Assembly (NCBI GenBank): GCA_946894095.1
Contig: OX335662.1
Coordinates: forward strand, 13,410,001-13,474,000
Direction: 5' to 3'
Origin: Incurvaria masculella
Taxonomy: Eukaryota; Arthropoda; Insecta; Lepidoptera; Incurvariidae
DNA: 64,000 bases
Position numbers and translations under genes: made by a program. Position 1 is the stretch's first letter; every line of letters begins with the position of its first letter. The notes beneath the pieces are model-generated. The model was given only the letters and a program-made list of their open reading frames with translations. It did not search any database and was not told the origin of the DNA. This document shows, in pieces, positions 30,975-42,440 of this stretch.

Positions 30975-31315
30975 ACACCCTTATGGAACTGACTACACAC
31001 TGCCTTGCCCGGTCCTATCTTTGATGAGCACGGCTACATTGAACTGGATGGAAAACGCGGACAATTTTTCATTGCCGCTTTGAACATCGTTCATTCAATG
31101 CGATGGTACCAACCCGGGGGGATTACCCTACCACCTAGTAGGGGACCTGCAGATTTACATGGATTCCAAACCATGAAGCAGCTTGCAATCGTGACGAAAT
31201 GCACTTATATAACTCAGAAAGAGAAAGAAAGTGGCACATGAACGGGGCGAGGATTTGAACCCAGACCTCTGGTATGCTAGGCAAGTCCCCGCGCTACCAG
31301 GCTACGAGCCACTCA
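30975..31315 (-). repeat. tRNA-headed SINE, tail decayed
   Basis: Body and head complete in complement, with B box GGGTTCAAATCC and head CCTGGTAGCGCGGGGACTTG (minus strand). The tail region is replaced by unrelated bases. Confidence 0.85.
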
Positions 31316-31720
31316 TATTTTCATTTACATTTACATTATACTTTATATAGAAAAAAAATATAACTGGGAATTTCAGCATTAAAAGAAATCATCTATGATG
31401 AAGTCCTTTGGCCCACAAACTACCTTTAATATTTTGGGCGGTCGGCTTTTCCCAAGTCAAAAGGTATATTTATTTTTAATACCATCCCTAATCACGGCCT
31501 TTTGATAAGTTTACAAAATATTTACGCTTGAATTGCTTGAACAAATACAAACGTGAGATTTTTCTCAGTAAAGGTTCAATATATCTAAAATAATTGCTCT
31601 ATTTCCTTTCAGTGAACGCGTGGTGCGTTCCTCGTTCGCCGGGCAGAAGTAGTGCCATTGAACATCCGGTTCCGGTGGTTCCGGTTAATACTAATGGAAA
31701 CTTGTTAGCTTTTGGTCGGT
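31316..31720. other. Spacer, nothing recognised
   Basis: AT-rich with a GC-richer part near 31615-31700. No feature supported. Confidence 0.4.
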
Positions 31721-31761
31721 AGAGTCCTTTGAATTTACGTTATTGAGTTTGGGATGAAGAT

Positions 31762-32052
31762 TTCGAGGTTCCGTTGGCACCCTTTGGGTACGGAACCCTA
31801 TTACTAAGCCTCCGCTGTCCGTCTGTCCATCCGTCCATCCGTCCGTCTGTCACAGGGCTCTATCTTATTAACCGTAATAGGTAGGCAGCTGGAATTTTCA
31901 CAGAGTGTGTAGTTATAGTCGTTATAACCACTAATAGGTAAAATAAAAAAATAAGGGGAGCCCATATAACAAACGCGATATGTTGTGTCAAATTGTGTAC
32001 GATGATACGGAACCCTTCGTGTGCGAGTCCGACTCGCACTTGGCGGGTTTTT
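31762..32052 (+). repeat. GTCCGT repeat (R1), tandem copy A
   Basis: Complete R1. It is preceded at 31724-31776 by AGAGTCCTTTGAATTTACGT and TTTCGAGGTTCC, a flank repeated after the element. Confidence 0.85.
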
Positions 32053-32161
32053 TTCTAAATAAGAGTGCTTTGAACTGACGCTATTGAGTTTTTATTGTAG
32101 TTTCGAGGTATTCTCTAAATAAAGAGCTTTGACATTATGCTATTGCATTTGGAATGTATTT

Positions 32162-32449
32162 TAAGGGGTCCGTTCCCAAATGGTGCCAACGGAACCCTAT
32201 TACTAAGCCTCCGCTGTCCGTCCGTCCGTCAGTCACAGGGCTGTATCTCATGAACCGTAATAGGTAGGCAGCTGAAATTTTCACAGAGTGTGTATTTATT
32301 TTGCCGCTATAACAACAAATAGGTGAAATTTTAAAATAATAAAAATAAAAGAGGTCCCATACAAAAAACGTGACTTTTTGGTGTTAAATCTTATACGATG
32401 GTACGGAAACCTTCGTGTGCAAGTCCGACTCGCACTTGGCCGGTTTTTG
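32162..32449 (+). repeat. GTCCGT repeat (R1), tandem copy B
   Basis: Complete R1 about 110 bp after copy A in the same orientation. The spacer holds two degenerate versions (32061-32113, 32118-32167) of the flank before copy A, so the pair probably arose by tandem duplication. Confidence 0.85.
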
Positions 32450-32457
32450 AGGTTAAT

Positions 32458-32860
32458 ATTAGATGGATATTACACACTCGGATTCGTCATTTTTCCTGGC
32501 GGCTTTTGGCGAAGAAGAGCCGACAAGTAACTTCGCCAATGTTTCCATTGATACTTATAAACTAGTTTACAGTTGCGACATATATGTATGTATAATCGAC
32601 CGTGAAGCAAGGTATAATACCCGCAAATGGTATGATTTACTGGATCGGGTCCAGCCTTGCAGTATATTCGTAAAGTAGTTATTTTTACTGGGCTCTTTCT
32701 TCAATTAGTGTGTCCTTGCTTCACGGTAGATTATACATACATACATGTCACATTCCTTGGAATAAGCGACGTACCTGCTCAGTACGAAAAATAATATTTA
32801 CTTAGTTTACAGTTGTTGATAGATTACTACAGCTCACAAAGAACAGTGTATTGTATACGT
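32458..32860 (+). repeat. R2 module b, split by a 227 bp insert
   Basis: Module b (ACACACTCGGATTCGTC, GGCGAAGAAGAGCCGACAAG) reads through to TTTACAGTTG, is interrupted, and resumes at 32803 with TTTACAGTTGTTGATAG and ACTACAGCTCACAAAGAACA, as in 11230-11270. Confidence 0.7.
32576..32802. mobile_element. 227 bp insert with 13 bp target duplication
   Basis: Flanked on both sides by TAGTTTACAGTTG (32563-32575 and 32803-32815). It contains inverted arms TATAATCGACCGTGAAGCAAGG (one mismatch, 32591-32612) and the complement at 32714-32735. A related single arm lies at 62705-62733. A duplication of this length suggests retroposition, whereas the arms suggest a DNA element nested in it. Class unresolved. 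Confidence 0.65.
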
Positions 32861-33630
32861 TATAAAGAGTAAACTCTTGATTACCACACATTCTAAATTA
32901 ATAGGTATTCTGCTCTAAATCTTTCGTATGTAAAAAGGCATCTTCTATCCATCATCAATCTAATGTAATTGACAGCACAAAGTTTGAAATGAAATATTTT
33001 GGCTTATGTGAATTGTGATATTTTCTTACTTACCATTTCATTTCATTAGCGTATGAAAATCGATATGATTCCGAAAATCAATTCCAATTCAAAATAATTT
33101 ATTTGGATTTGGTATTGATTTTCGGAATAATATAGAGGAAATCGATTGAAGGTTTTAATTTTATAGATTGAGTAAATAAAATATATATATATACTGTTCT
33201 AGGGCCTTCGACAACTTTGGCAGGTATTTTAGGGTAGGTCGCCTAGACGCCACCTATCGTGATAATTAAGCAGTTTTCTTCGCCATTGTAGGTATTTTCC
33301 AAAAATGAAAATACAAAAAGGATGACCTTATTCGCATCCATTTTCGCCCTAACAGCGGGTACCGTTTAAATTACACCCTTTATAAACACTTAAAATTACC
33401 CCAACCTCTAGATAATCACTTTTTGTTCGTAGAGTGTTTGTATGGAGGGTGGTTCCGGACGGGGCAAGCGAGCAAGTGTTATTCTGCAGCGAGAATTGTC
33501 CTCTGGGGAGTGTTCCTAAAATTATACAGATGGCTACAATCATTTTCATGATAGCTTTTTATTTAGAGGATGAAATAGTCTCATATTTTCTCGCAAGATC
33601 GTATCACATCGTATCGTCAGTCGAAGTTCT
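32861..33630. other. AT-rich DNA, nothing recognised
   Basis: Includes a short TA microsatellite at 33180-33193. Frames at 33349-33637 on both strands have no recognisable family. Confidence 0.4.
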
Positions 33631-33938
33631 CACCTAAATTGGCGTTAACTGAACTTCGAAGTTAAGAAAAACGTCAAACTCCATGCAAGTTTATAACTAG
33701 ATATTCCGTGGTTTTACTTCTTCAAGCTGTCAAAGTCGAACTCGGACTTCCGATTTGTATGAAAACGCGGAGTCGGCGTAAACGGCCACGTCGACGTATT
33801 TACGGCAACGTTGAGTAAGCTGTCAAATCAAACTCGGACTCAGGAATGTTAGTTCGCTTTACGCCCACTGTGCGCGCTCTTCTATTTCTCCATGCATTTG
33901 AAAACGCCAGTCGATTGCGTTAACGCCAATTTAGGTGA
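33631..33938. mobile_element. MITE with 19 bp perfect inverted ends
   Basis: CACCTAAATTGGCGTTAAC at 33631-33649 and its exact complement at 33920-33938, 308 bp apart end to end. The interior contains two related blocks (AAGCTGTCAAAGTCGAACTC, AAGCTGTCAAATCAAACTC). Confidence 0.7.
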
Positions 33939-33961
33939 CAACGTTCGGCCTTTTTCTCCTA

Positions 33962-34078
33962 CTGCTGATTAGGTTAATCGCCACATATTAAGTGCCTTTT
34001 TAGCAGCTTGCAATTAATACCAGTACAAGATAATCATCACTTTAGTAATAGAGGCCCTTTAAGCGTCGATTAAAATAA
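33962..34078. repeat. AGGCCCTTTAA-family repeat
   Basis: Shares AGTACAAGATAATCA, CACTTTAGTAATA and AGGCCCTTTAA with 6540-6690. Confidence 0.55.
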
Positions 34079-34440
34079 ATCTGATAAAAAAAGTTTGATA
34101 ACGGCGAATGCCGAAATATTACTGCTTTTTACGATATCTATGTTATGTTTCAGGATCGGCTCCCGATTCCCGATCCTGCACTCCCTGCACCCCATTGCAG
34201 CTCCAGGGGCGCGGCTCGCGCCATCCGATCCGCATAGAGACGGCGGCGCGGGACACAAGAGGGGGCGTTCAGCTACATACAACCAGATTAGCTGTTTTTC
34301 TTATTTATTTTATTATTTATTAATTTATTTACTTATTTAGTTGTTTTTACCGTATTGGTTCTGTAGGCGGACATAATATTAATAACAACGATTGTTGTTT
34401 TTGTGTTTGTTATAGAGACAGCACCATAACCAGTTAAAAT
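34079..34440. other. Unique spacer
   Basis: GC-rich around 34150-34270, then AT-rich with TTTA runs. No gene supported; the overlapping frames in all directions are characteristic of noncoding GC-rich DNA. Confidence 0.35.
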
Positions 34441-34441
34441 A

Positions 34442-34585
34442 AATCAGCACTTGGTGAAAACCAGGCTTTAGTGTCTCTTCCACCAAGTACTGATAAACTT
34501 AATCCTCACATTAAAGGGCCTTTCTTACTATTTCGCAATCGATATCCGTACAAAATAATCAGCACTTTATATGAAGGCGCTTTAT
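34442..34585. repeat. AGGCCCTTTAA-family repeat, inverted
   Basis: CAGCACTTGGTGAAAACCAG and CCACCAAGTACTGATAA form an imperfect palindrome, followed by the complement of AGGCCCTTTAA. Confidence 0.55.
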
Positions 34586-34828
34586 TATTTAAGGTGGCCC
34601 ATCCCGCTCATCTCCCCGTACAAAAGGGGAAAGAAGATCACGCCCATATTTCTTGTCAAAGATCCAAAATGTTGCTCAAAATAGCTTTATTTGATCGAAC
34701 TAGATGTCTGATGACCATTGGCATTGTAAAATTGTGTTTGGTTTCTAAGTTATAAGGTCCGAAAGTTCGCATTTTTCGCGCGTTTTATAAAATAACTTTG
34801 GAGGTGGATTACGCAATGATAAAGTAAG

Positions 34829-35205
34829 TCAGTCAGTCAGTCAGTCAGCGTGTTTGCGTCCACTGCTGGACATACGCCTCTCCAATTTTCCTCCAGTCCT
34901 CCCGGCCTTCAGCGGTACGGAACCACTGCTTTCCGCCGACGCACTTGATGTCGTCGTCCCACCTGGCGGGTGGTCTTCCCACGCTCCGTTTTCCTGTCCA
35001 CGGCCGCCAGTGCAGGACACGGTTACTCCAACGGTCGTCGTCTCTTCGGCTGACATGACCAGCCCACTGCCACTTGAGCTTAGCCACCCGGTGTCCAATA
35101 TCGACTACTTTGGTACGTCGGCGAATTGCCTCGTTGCGCACCATATCCCGTAGCGATATTCCCAGCATGGCTCGCTCCATTGCTCGCTGGGCAACTTTCA
35201 AAAGT
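34829..35205 (-). pseudogene. RTE-like LINE 3' end
   Basis: Uninterrupted minus-strand frame of about 120 residues: AQRAMERAMLGISLRDMVRN, AKLKWQWAGHVSRRDD, KRSVGRPPARWDDDIKCVGG, GEAYVQQWTQTR. It is the C-terminal part of an RTE-type LINE enzyme, past the reverse transcriptase. A (CAGT)n run at 34829-34849 (plus strand) forms the 3' end. 5'-truncated at about 35205. Same family as 22598-22757, and relatively young because the frame is open. RTE LINEs are the likely partners of the SINEs here (inference). Confidence 0.85.
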
Positions 35206-35544
35206 AAAGTAATAACATCTTAAAAAGATTAGTCTTCAGACATAGCTTATTTAATCAAAATTTATAATCTATCTGGTTTTTGCTCGATTTTTTACTACAG
35301 CAGTCGTGGTTTACTTTTAGCTATAAGTCGTTTTTAAATTTAAATTTTCGTAAATCTTACCAATTCATACACTATGCACATTGCCTTTTTTGTGGACATG
35401 TTGCATCTTCCTCATCATGGAGCCTGTCTTATTCTTTGAAACAGAGAAGGTCCCAGAGCGCAACAGCACGGTTTTGTACCGTGCCCGCGAATGAGTTAGG
35501 CCCGCCGGGTTGGGCCACCTTAAGTTCTGATTATCTTGGTAAGG
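35206..35544. other. Spacer, nothing recognised
   Basis: Contains a small perfect hairpin GCACGGT TTTGT ACCGTGC (35466-35484). No coding family. Confidence 0.4.
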
Positions 35545-35615
35545 TATAGATTGCGAGATGGTAAGAAAGGCCCTTTAATGTAAGGATTAAGCCAATCAGT
35601 ACTTGGTGGAGGCTT
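35545..35615. repeat. AGGCCCTTTAA-family fragment
   Basis: AAAGGCCCTTTAATGTAAGG and CAGTACTTGGTGGAGGCTT match 34442-34585 in the other orientation. Confidence 0.5.
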
Positions 35616-35622
35616 GATAATA

Positions 35623-35660
35623 GGGTTCCGTTGGCACCCTTTGGGTACGGAACCCTCAAA
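35623..35660 (+). repeat. R1 end hairpin, solitary
   Basis: AGGGTTCCGTTGGCACCC and GGGTACGGAACCCT: only the first hairpin of the GTCCGT repeat, with a decayed CTGTCCG just after. Confidence 0.6.
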
Positions 35661-35847
35661 ACGAAAGTGTGGCGTCTCTCTGTCCGCTTTTAATGCAGTT
35701 GGTATCTAAGTAAGTAAATCACAATTACATACCAATAAATTTCAGGTAAACTTAGTATTATGCTAAATAACCTGAGGGGTGAGCAGTTTTCGTCACCCTA
35801 TGAGAGTATCATTATGCATGAGAAAGATTGTATACATTAATTTTTGG

Positions 35848-36022
35848 ATTTTTTATGCAACCTGACATTGATGGGTGAACGACCGTTATGATACAAGCCC
35901 AATAAACCAAATTCCTGAAAGAATAAGGTGCTATGCCAGGACCTTTCCTTTATGTGCAAGGCTACATTGAACTGGATGAAAAACACGGACAATTTTTCAT
36001 TGCCGCTTCGACCATCTTTTTT
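35848..36022 (-). repeat. SINE 3' half
   Basis: Complement of tail and part of the body, ending TTCATTGCCGCTTCGACCAT; truncated before the head. Confidence 0.8.
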
Positions 36023-36139
36023 CTTACTAACTCAAGAAGGATGAAACTCGTTGTAGTTTATGTCGTGGAAACCACATTCAATATTTAAACCCAACTAACA
36101 CTGGCGAAACCCCAGAAATAATTTTTCGTGAAAAAAATA

Positions 36140-36480
36140 TTAACAAAAAAAACCGACTTAAAAAAAAGCTCTAAAAAGTAAAAAAATAATTTCCATTGCG
36201 CGTGTCGGCGTCAGCCGGGCACGCGCTGCGCCAGTCAAGAGAACCTTGGCTACCTTGGCTGACACCGACTCAAAAAATAACAATAATCGTAACTACAAAA
36301 ATGACAATTATTTTTGTTCTTTTAAGTGCTTTTTCTTTGAAGTCAGTTTTTTTTTATTTCTTTATTTTTAGTGAATCTGAAGTACACTAACTAATTTGTA
36401 CACGTCCTTTCCAATAAAAAAAGAACCATCGAAATCGGTTGGCATTTTTTGAAGTCGGTTAATAATAAGATCAAACGTAA
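36140..36480. mobile_element. ACCGACTTCAAA palindromic repeat (R5)
   Basis: Arms AAAACCGACTT ... AAGTAAAAAAATAATTTCCAT and the complement at 36290-36355 surround GTCGGCGTCAGCCGGGCACG, CCAGTCAAGAGAACCTTGGC and GACACCGACTCAAAAAATAA. It ends TTTGAAGTCGGTTAAT. Noncoding, frequent in Lepidoptera to my knowledge; related copy at 58857-59460. Confidence 0.65.
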
Positions 36481-36990
36481 AATTTCACAGGATGCAAATG
36501 TCGTGTTCGTGCATTGACATACATATCGCAGTTTTCGTGAAAGATATCAGCCTCGTCGAACCGGTGCCGTTTATATGAATCCACTGGAGCCATCCACTAA
36601 TCTCCTCTCCTCAATATGTTCTCAGGAATAAAATAAAAACAAACAAACGTTCGCAACGGGACGACATTTTAAACAATTCATATAAAATTGTCGGTACAAA
36701 TGTCCAGCGCGCTATTACGCTCACCTTCACGGCTTTTTGCCTTCGGACACGTCCGAGGGACTTATGAATTAAAGATGGCGGAACCGCTCGCGAATCGCGC
36801 CGCCGGTTTTGGTTTATTTGCTTATTTGGTTTATTTATAAGGCGTAGTTCGATTTGTACTTTCGGGTCGTGGAGAGGAGTAGTGCTTTGTTCAAACGTCA
36901 AGGTAAACGTCAAATATGATTTGAACATACACCATACCAAGGGACTTTGTTACAGAGATATAAGTTCCTTGCACCATACAGGTATGACAT
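36481..36990. other. Unique spacer, GC-richer at 36640-36800
   Basis: No family recognised. The 109-codon minus-strand frame at 36611-36940 has no known domain. Confidence 0.35.
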
Positions 36991-36999
36991 GCAAATGTG

Positions 37000-37990
37000 T
37001 CCAAATAATAATAATAATATGTTTTATTGAGGCACACAGTCGTAAATGCATGAAGATATAGAAATTAATAACTAATCATCAATATAATAAAACTAAAAAA
37101 TATATTTACATTATATTTTTTTAAAGAAAAACAGACAAAATTAATCAAATCGAAATAAAATAAAGTTTTAAAATTACTATACGTGTTCAGCTTCATATCG
37201 CTCACAGATACCCATCAGGGTGCGCACACTCTTCACTGAGGGGCTGAGTAGGACCATGTCATCGGCGTAACTGAGGCTATTGACACAAACGTTACCTAGA
37301 TGACAACCGACTCTAGCTCCACTCAGCCACTAAGTCCATTCACAAATAGATTAAACAGATCCAGAGACGTCAGTCCACCCTTCCTGACACCGCAGCGGAG
37401 TGGATATTCCTGTGACAGGCATCTACCCATCTCACCACATTCACCTGATTTCCGTACCAGTATCTCAACACATCAATGACCTCGTCCTGAACCTCAGTCG
37501 CTCTCAGTTTTTTTCCACAATATATCATAGTTAATTGTGTCGAAAGCGCGACTAAGATCTAGGAAGCATCCGTACACAGACGTCTTTCTGATCAGGTAAT
37601 ACCTAACTGTGTGTTTGTGCGAGAGGATGGCCATTTCCGTTGAGAGAACGGGATGTCAACCAAATTGTGCATCGTTTAGGATTAGGCATTTATATAATTG
37701 TGGTTGTATTATTCTTTCAAGTATTTTTGACATAACAGTAGCTAGAGAAATGGGACGATAATTTGAAATGCTGGAGACGTCCCCGGTTCTGTTTTTAACT
37801 AAAGGCACGACTACAGTTCTCATGAAATCATCTGGTAGGTATCCGTGAGCGATACACGCGTTAAATAGTATCGACATTCTGTCATATAACTTCGGATCAG
37901 CGTACAAGTGCTCCAAGCTAAGCGAATCGTGTCCAGACGATTTCCCGCCGTCATGATATTTCATCATTGTTTCATCCGATACGATGGTAC
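37000..37990 (-). pseudogene. LINE reverse transcriptase remnant
   Basis: The minus strand reads KSSGHDSLSLEHL, then NYRPISLATVMSKILERIIQ (RT motifs 1-2), GCFLDLSRAFDTINYDILWK (catalytic motif A), GVRKGGLTSLDLFNLFVNGL (motif B) and YADDMVLLSP (catalytic YADD box, around 37265). ERYEAEHV follows near 37180. Frames are broken by stops and small shifts, for example around 37480-37500 and 37300-37400. The catalytic residues are still present. An ATAATAATA tract at 37007-37019 marks the likely 3' side. Clade not certain; CR1-like by eye. Confidence 0.8.
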
Positions 37991-38135
37991 AAACCCGGGC
38001 GGAGTTAACCCTACCACCTATTAAGGGGACCTACAGTTTTACATGGATTCCGAGCCACGGAACAGCTCGCATTTGTGACAGAATTAACTTATCCAACTCA
38101 GAAAGAGAAATAAAGTGGGGCATGCTATGAGCATG
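37950..38135 (-). repeat. tRNA-headed SINE, middle part
   Basis: Complement of the body start and part of the head region (CGATGGTACAAACCCGGGCG, ACCTACAGTTTTACATGG, CAACTCAGAAAGAGAAA). It abuts the LINE remnant, which may have inserted into it. Confidence 0.75.
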
Positions 38136-39235
38136 GCTACCTTTCCGGGAAACGAATACGAGCTGATCTTCTGAATAAGAACGACTGTCAATTAGGCGGA
38201 AACTTTAATGAGCAGAGAAAATTGGAAAGGATTTTGAATAAGAAAGAGAAAACGTAATGTCTACGCTACAGGTTTTCTGTTCTCTGGAGATGACGAGGCG
38301 ACGAGAAGGCTCCGAGGAGCTGAGATTTTGAATCCAGATGGACAGGCCGATCGGCGTTTCCAAAACTGTGTCCATATTTATTTCGCGTAATCATTATTAT
38401 TATTGTCAATTTGATGATAAATAGAGAGTCGCCATTTTAATTGCATTGTGTTCGCTTTTAAGTCGGTTATATCACACGATGAAAAGTTTGGAAGCCATCT
38501 GGAGTAACTTAAATATTGTTTTCTTGTAATATTTATAAATAACTGAACTGTCAGTTCTGGATCTCGACAATAGGGCTACCTGTCGGGTCCTAAAATACCT
38601 AAAAATTGCCTTCGGACTTCGAAGAATGTTTGAAAAAAATGATTAGCCAAATACAATGTAGTATGCATTAAATTAATAAGAATACCCACTGCTCCCTATA
38701 GTACAGTCAACGGGCAAGTTTAGGGAGAGGATGGATACATGGTTATGGGCCAATCTATATGACAAATTGCATACAAAATTATTTTATAGTCATTTTATCG
38801 CTCTCGGCGGTAGCCAGCAATCCTCCATACATTTCGAAACTTAAATCATGGATTAATCATTACTTACTGGCGTACTTAAATCCAGCGAAATCTTGGTTCT
38901 CCAGAACTCGGACTATGACCTCAAACAGTGCTCAGATTTAAGATGGTTTGATTGCGTTAATTTCCTGATCTCAATGGAATGAGAAAATGAAAAAAAAAAC
39001 ATGTATAATTCCAGCTAACGTTCTACCAAAACAGAAAGATTTTTTTTGCATAAATTGATATTTTAGTCATGGAAAACAAATTTGAAGTCAGCTCTCAAAT
39101 ATATTCTTTTTCAAGTTTGCGGCATATATTGATATTAACTAATATTTATTTTAATACCATTTCAAAGATCTTAACATTATCTACCCATTCAGCGAAGAAC
39201 ATGTTTAACTTTTCCCAATTTCTTTAAAGAAACAA
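38136..39235. other. Unique DNA, nothing recognised
   Basis: About 1.1 kb of mixed composition. No repeat of this window, RNA gene or supported coding frame. Confidence 0.4.
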
Positions 39236-39254
39236 AAAAATAAAACAAATTATT

Positions 39255-40035
39255 TAAAAATATAAAAAAACCCGACAGCGTAAAAAATTGTAACTTAAAA
39301 TTGACTTAGTAAACGAACTGAAAAGATAGAAACAAGTTGAAAAATAAATATTTGTTGTGTTTGAATGATCATGGTTGACAGTGTTTACAAACGCAGTCGG
39401 AGGCATCAAATAGCCCCAGTACGTTCCATAGTAAATGACTAGCGATTTTATGGATTTTTTCGGTGGAGCAAGAAAATACGTGGTATTAAGTTCCAGTATC
39501 CTATCTTTCATTTTTATGTCTAAAGTGAGGTTTATTTTCTCGTTCTCGGTGTCACCGATCATCATGAAATTTACATAGGTACACTTTCAATGAATTTAAT
39601 TACAAAAAAAAATATAAATCATAGTTCAACTATTTGATGCACAATATGAATTATATAATGATATATTATATATTTCCCAATACATTCCATTATTAATGAC
39701 TAGCGATTTTCTTAGTGATATGGGTATAGCAAAAATAAACTTATTGAGACAAATTATAATCTCCTAACTGTCATATAATAAATACGAAAGTAAGTTTGTC
39801 TGTTTCGCGAACTCAACCGACCATCGTGAAATTTGCATAGGCACACCATTGAAAATATAAATCGTAGTTAATGTATCTTATGCCTCCGACTGCGTTTGTA
39901 AACAATGTCAACCATGATCATTCAAACACAACAAATATTTATTTTTCAACTTGTTTCTATCTTTTCAGTTCGTTTACTAAGTCAATTTTAAGTTACAATT
40001 TTTTACGCTGTCGGGTTTTTTATATTTTTAAATAA
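39255..40035. mobile_element. CCCGACAGCG foldback (copy 2)
   Basis: Arms CCCGACAGCG at about 39270 and CGCTGTCGGG at about 40005-40014. Here the palindrome extends outward through TATTTTTAAATAATTTGTTTTA on both sides. Interior direct half-units as in copy 1. Frame 39254-39565 is not a gene. Confidence 0.75.
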
Positions 40036-40138
40036 TTTGTTTTATTTTAATTATTTTTAGTTTTCGTAGAGCATGCATTTATCATTTAAATATCTGCACG
40101 TTAATAAATTCCAACGAAAGTAAGGTTAGGTATTATTA

Positions 40139-40510
40139 TGGAACCTGACATGGATGGCTAATGTAACACAACTACCGTCATGATATAAGCCTAAGTCAAC
40201 AAATTCCAGAAGGAATTAGGTGACAGGTCAGGACCTTCCTTTACACAGAATCACGGCTGCATACGGATACCATGGGTGGACAATACAGACAATGATCTAT
40301 TGCCACTTCGTCCATAGTTTTTCCTAATGCGGTGATACCAACCCAGGCGGGATTAACCCTGTCACCTAGTAGGGTAAGGTGACCTACAGTTTTACATGGG
40401 TTCCGAACCATGAACAACTCGCAAGATAAAGTGGTGTATAACAGATGCGAGGATTTGAGCCCATAACCTCTTGCATGAAAGGCAATATTTTAGTCCCTAC
40501 ACTACGAGGT
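40139..40510 (-). repeat. Diverged SINE in composite unit (copy 2)
   Basis: Same diverged SINE as 13733-14105, at the equivalent site and inverted. Confidence 0.75.
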
Positions 40511-40664
40511 GTAACAAATAGAGTTTTTTGATTGATATTAAAACAAAACTACATTTTCTAAAAGTTTCTTCATGTTATCTTTAAGGCTTTAATGAAGTCA
40601 AAGCCTTATTCTCATCAGTTCATAGAATGAGATTCCCTCATTCAACGAATTTTGATCATATGCC

Positions 40665-40888
40665 GATATATACAAGGTTTTAGTGGAGGTATGGTCCAAA
40701 CGTTAACGTATTCCTTGGCATATTTGAAACAAAAAGGATATACATTTTATTTGTAGGTATTTAAAATGTATGGGGAAAATCTTTTTCAAGTCGTACAACA
40801 AAATATCTTCTACCTTATTAGCTCCAAATATGCCGAGGAATACGTGGTTAGCTTTTGGACCATATCTCCGTTAACACCCTATATATGG
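40665..40888. mobile_element. Small foldback MITE (copy 2)
   Basis: Counterpart of 13398-13618, inverted, with the same arms. Confidence 0.7.
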
Positions 40889-40979
40889 TTTTTTTAGAAT
40901 CTCCCTCTCATCATCGTTGATTACAGTTACACTAAATTTATAAGCGAACAGTTCGACACTCAAATCCTATGGTTATATA

Positions 40980-42021
40980 CAGGGTCCGTCACTCGAAGTG
41001 TTACCAATCGAAAATGATGTTATTTAGTCAATTGAAGTACGGTTCGTTAAAAATTATATCACAATAAAACATTTAATTTTAAGACAATAATTGTTATTGT
41101 TCGATATAGCCTCCTTTGATCCATAGATAAGAGCTTTCTGAGACGATCCTGAGTGTTGTTGGAACGTCCAGCGTTTCGTACTGCAATGTTTACACGTGCA
41201 CATGGTATGAGCGCCTCATTTAACACATTTTGCACACACTTGCTGGCTGACTTTGACGCCCTTCTCGATAAACACGAGTGAATAGCGACCATTTGCGGTC
41301 ACTGCAGCAGAGACCATAACAGAAGCGGGCGCTTGCTTACGAACGGGAACTCCATCGTCTAAATTCTCGTTGGATTTGCCCTGTAGCCAAACACGAAAAT
41401 GTTGTTTGTTTATATACTGTTAGACAGTAAAAATTTTTTCATCAGAAAAAACAATGTTTTCCAGATCGCCACGCAAGACTTTCATTGCTTGAGCTCTTTG
41501 TAGTCGAACTGCCTTCTGCGCTGAACTAAGATGCTGTAATTTTTGTATCTTGTTGGTAGGGCTTCAGTTGCATTTCTTTTTGTTTCAGTATTCGCCGATT
41601 ACTTGAGTCGGGTATTGTCTGACTTTTCGCAAATTTTGCAAAACACTGGTGAGGATTTCCTTGAATTCGAGCCTTTACCTTTCAAACCATATCATGTGAT
41701 GCTGCTATTTTCGGATGACCGCCTCTATGCCGTTTAGCAATGCTAGGTTATAACGCTTAATGGTTCGATGCACTAACATTTTGTTCACATGTAAATGTCG
41801 GAGCTCCCGAACGATGACTGGTTGTGATTTTCCGGTCAAATACAAAACGATCACAATGTTAGGTTTAATAGCCATTGCGAAAATTTATTATACAATTCAA
41901 ATTTGTTCCCGCTCTTTTCGCCCACTTAAAAACAATGAAACAAATTGACGTTTCACCAAAATTTGGCGCGCTGTCATTATTATTTTGAAAATAGAAGTAA
42001 CAGTTCAAGTGACGGACCCAG
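40980..42021 (-). mobile_element. mariner-like element, longer copy 2
   Basis: Ends CAGGGTCCGTCACTCGAAGT and CAAGTGACGGACCCAG with TA on each side (40978-40979, 42022-42023). Minus strand: the N-terminal part MAIKPNIVIVLYLTGKSQPV, LRHLHVNKMLVHRTIKRYN fits the helix-turn-helix of Tc1/mariner transposases. After a gap comes the catalytic half (VFIEKGVK, NEALIPCARVNIAVRNAGRS in a shifted frame). At 1042 bp it is shorter than intact mariners (about 1.3 kb), with stops and frameshifts, so it is inactive. Confidence 0.82.
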
Positions 42022-42215
42022 TAGTAATCGCTTTGATCACAGGATTTCATCCATGTATAAACTAACTGCTAGTTAAAATTCAATAATCTCCATAATAACC
42101 ATGATTATAATATTTATATCCACTACTTCATAAGACTGGAAGTTGTCTCTTGACTGACAGCTTTGAATGTGAGTCAAAAACATTGTTAAAGCCATTTTTA
42201 TTTAATTATTGAGCT

Positions 42216-42440
42216 AGTTAAGTTCCAGTTTCACAGTTTAGAACTTTAACTGGATGCGGCGAAAGAGACCTGGATTCATCGTTTGCAAATATATGTGGGC
42301 CCCAGGTCCACAATCGCCCGATCGAATGTGTTACCTTGGAACTTATAAACTGTTACATCCCAACTGAGCGTTTATTGTTTTTCTTGCCTCCAAAGCCCAC
42401 CAAAATATAACGTTCATGATTTAATCCGTACATGAACTCC
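42216..42440 (-). pseudogene. Helicase remnant, copy 2
   Basis: Minus-strand frame (42372 to 42281) TLSWDVTVYKFQGNTFDRAI then VDLGPTYICKR and a stop, identical to copy 1 except Leu to Phe. Retention of the motif in both copies reflects shared ancestry, not necessarily selection. Confidence 0.45.
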
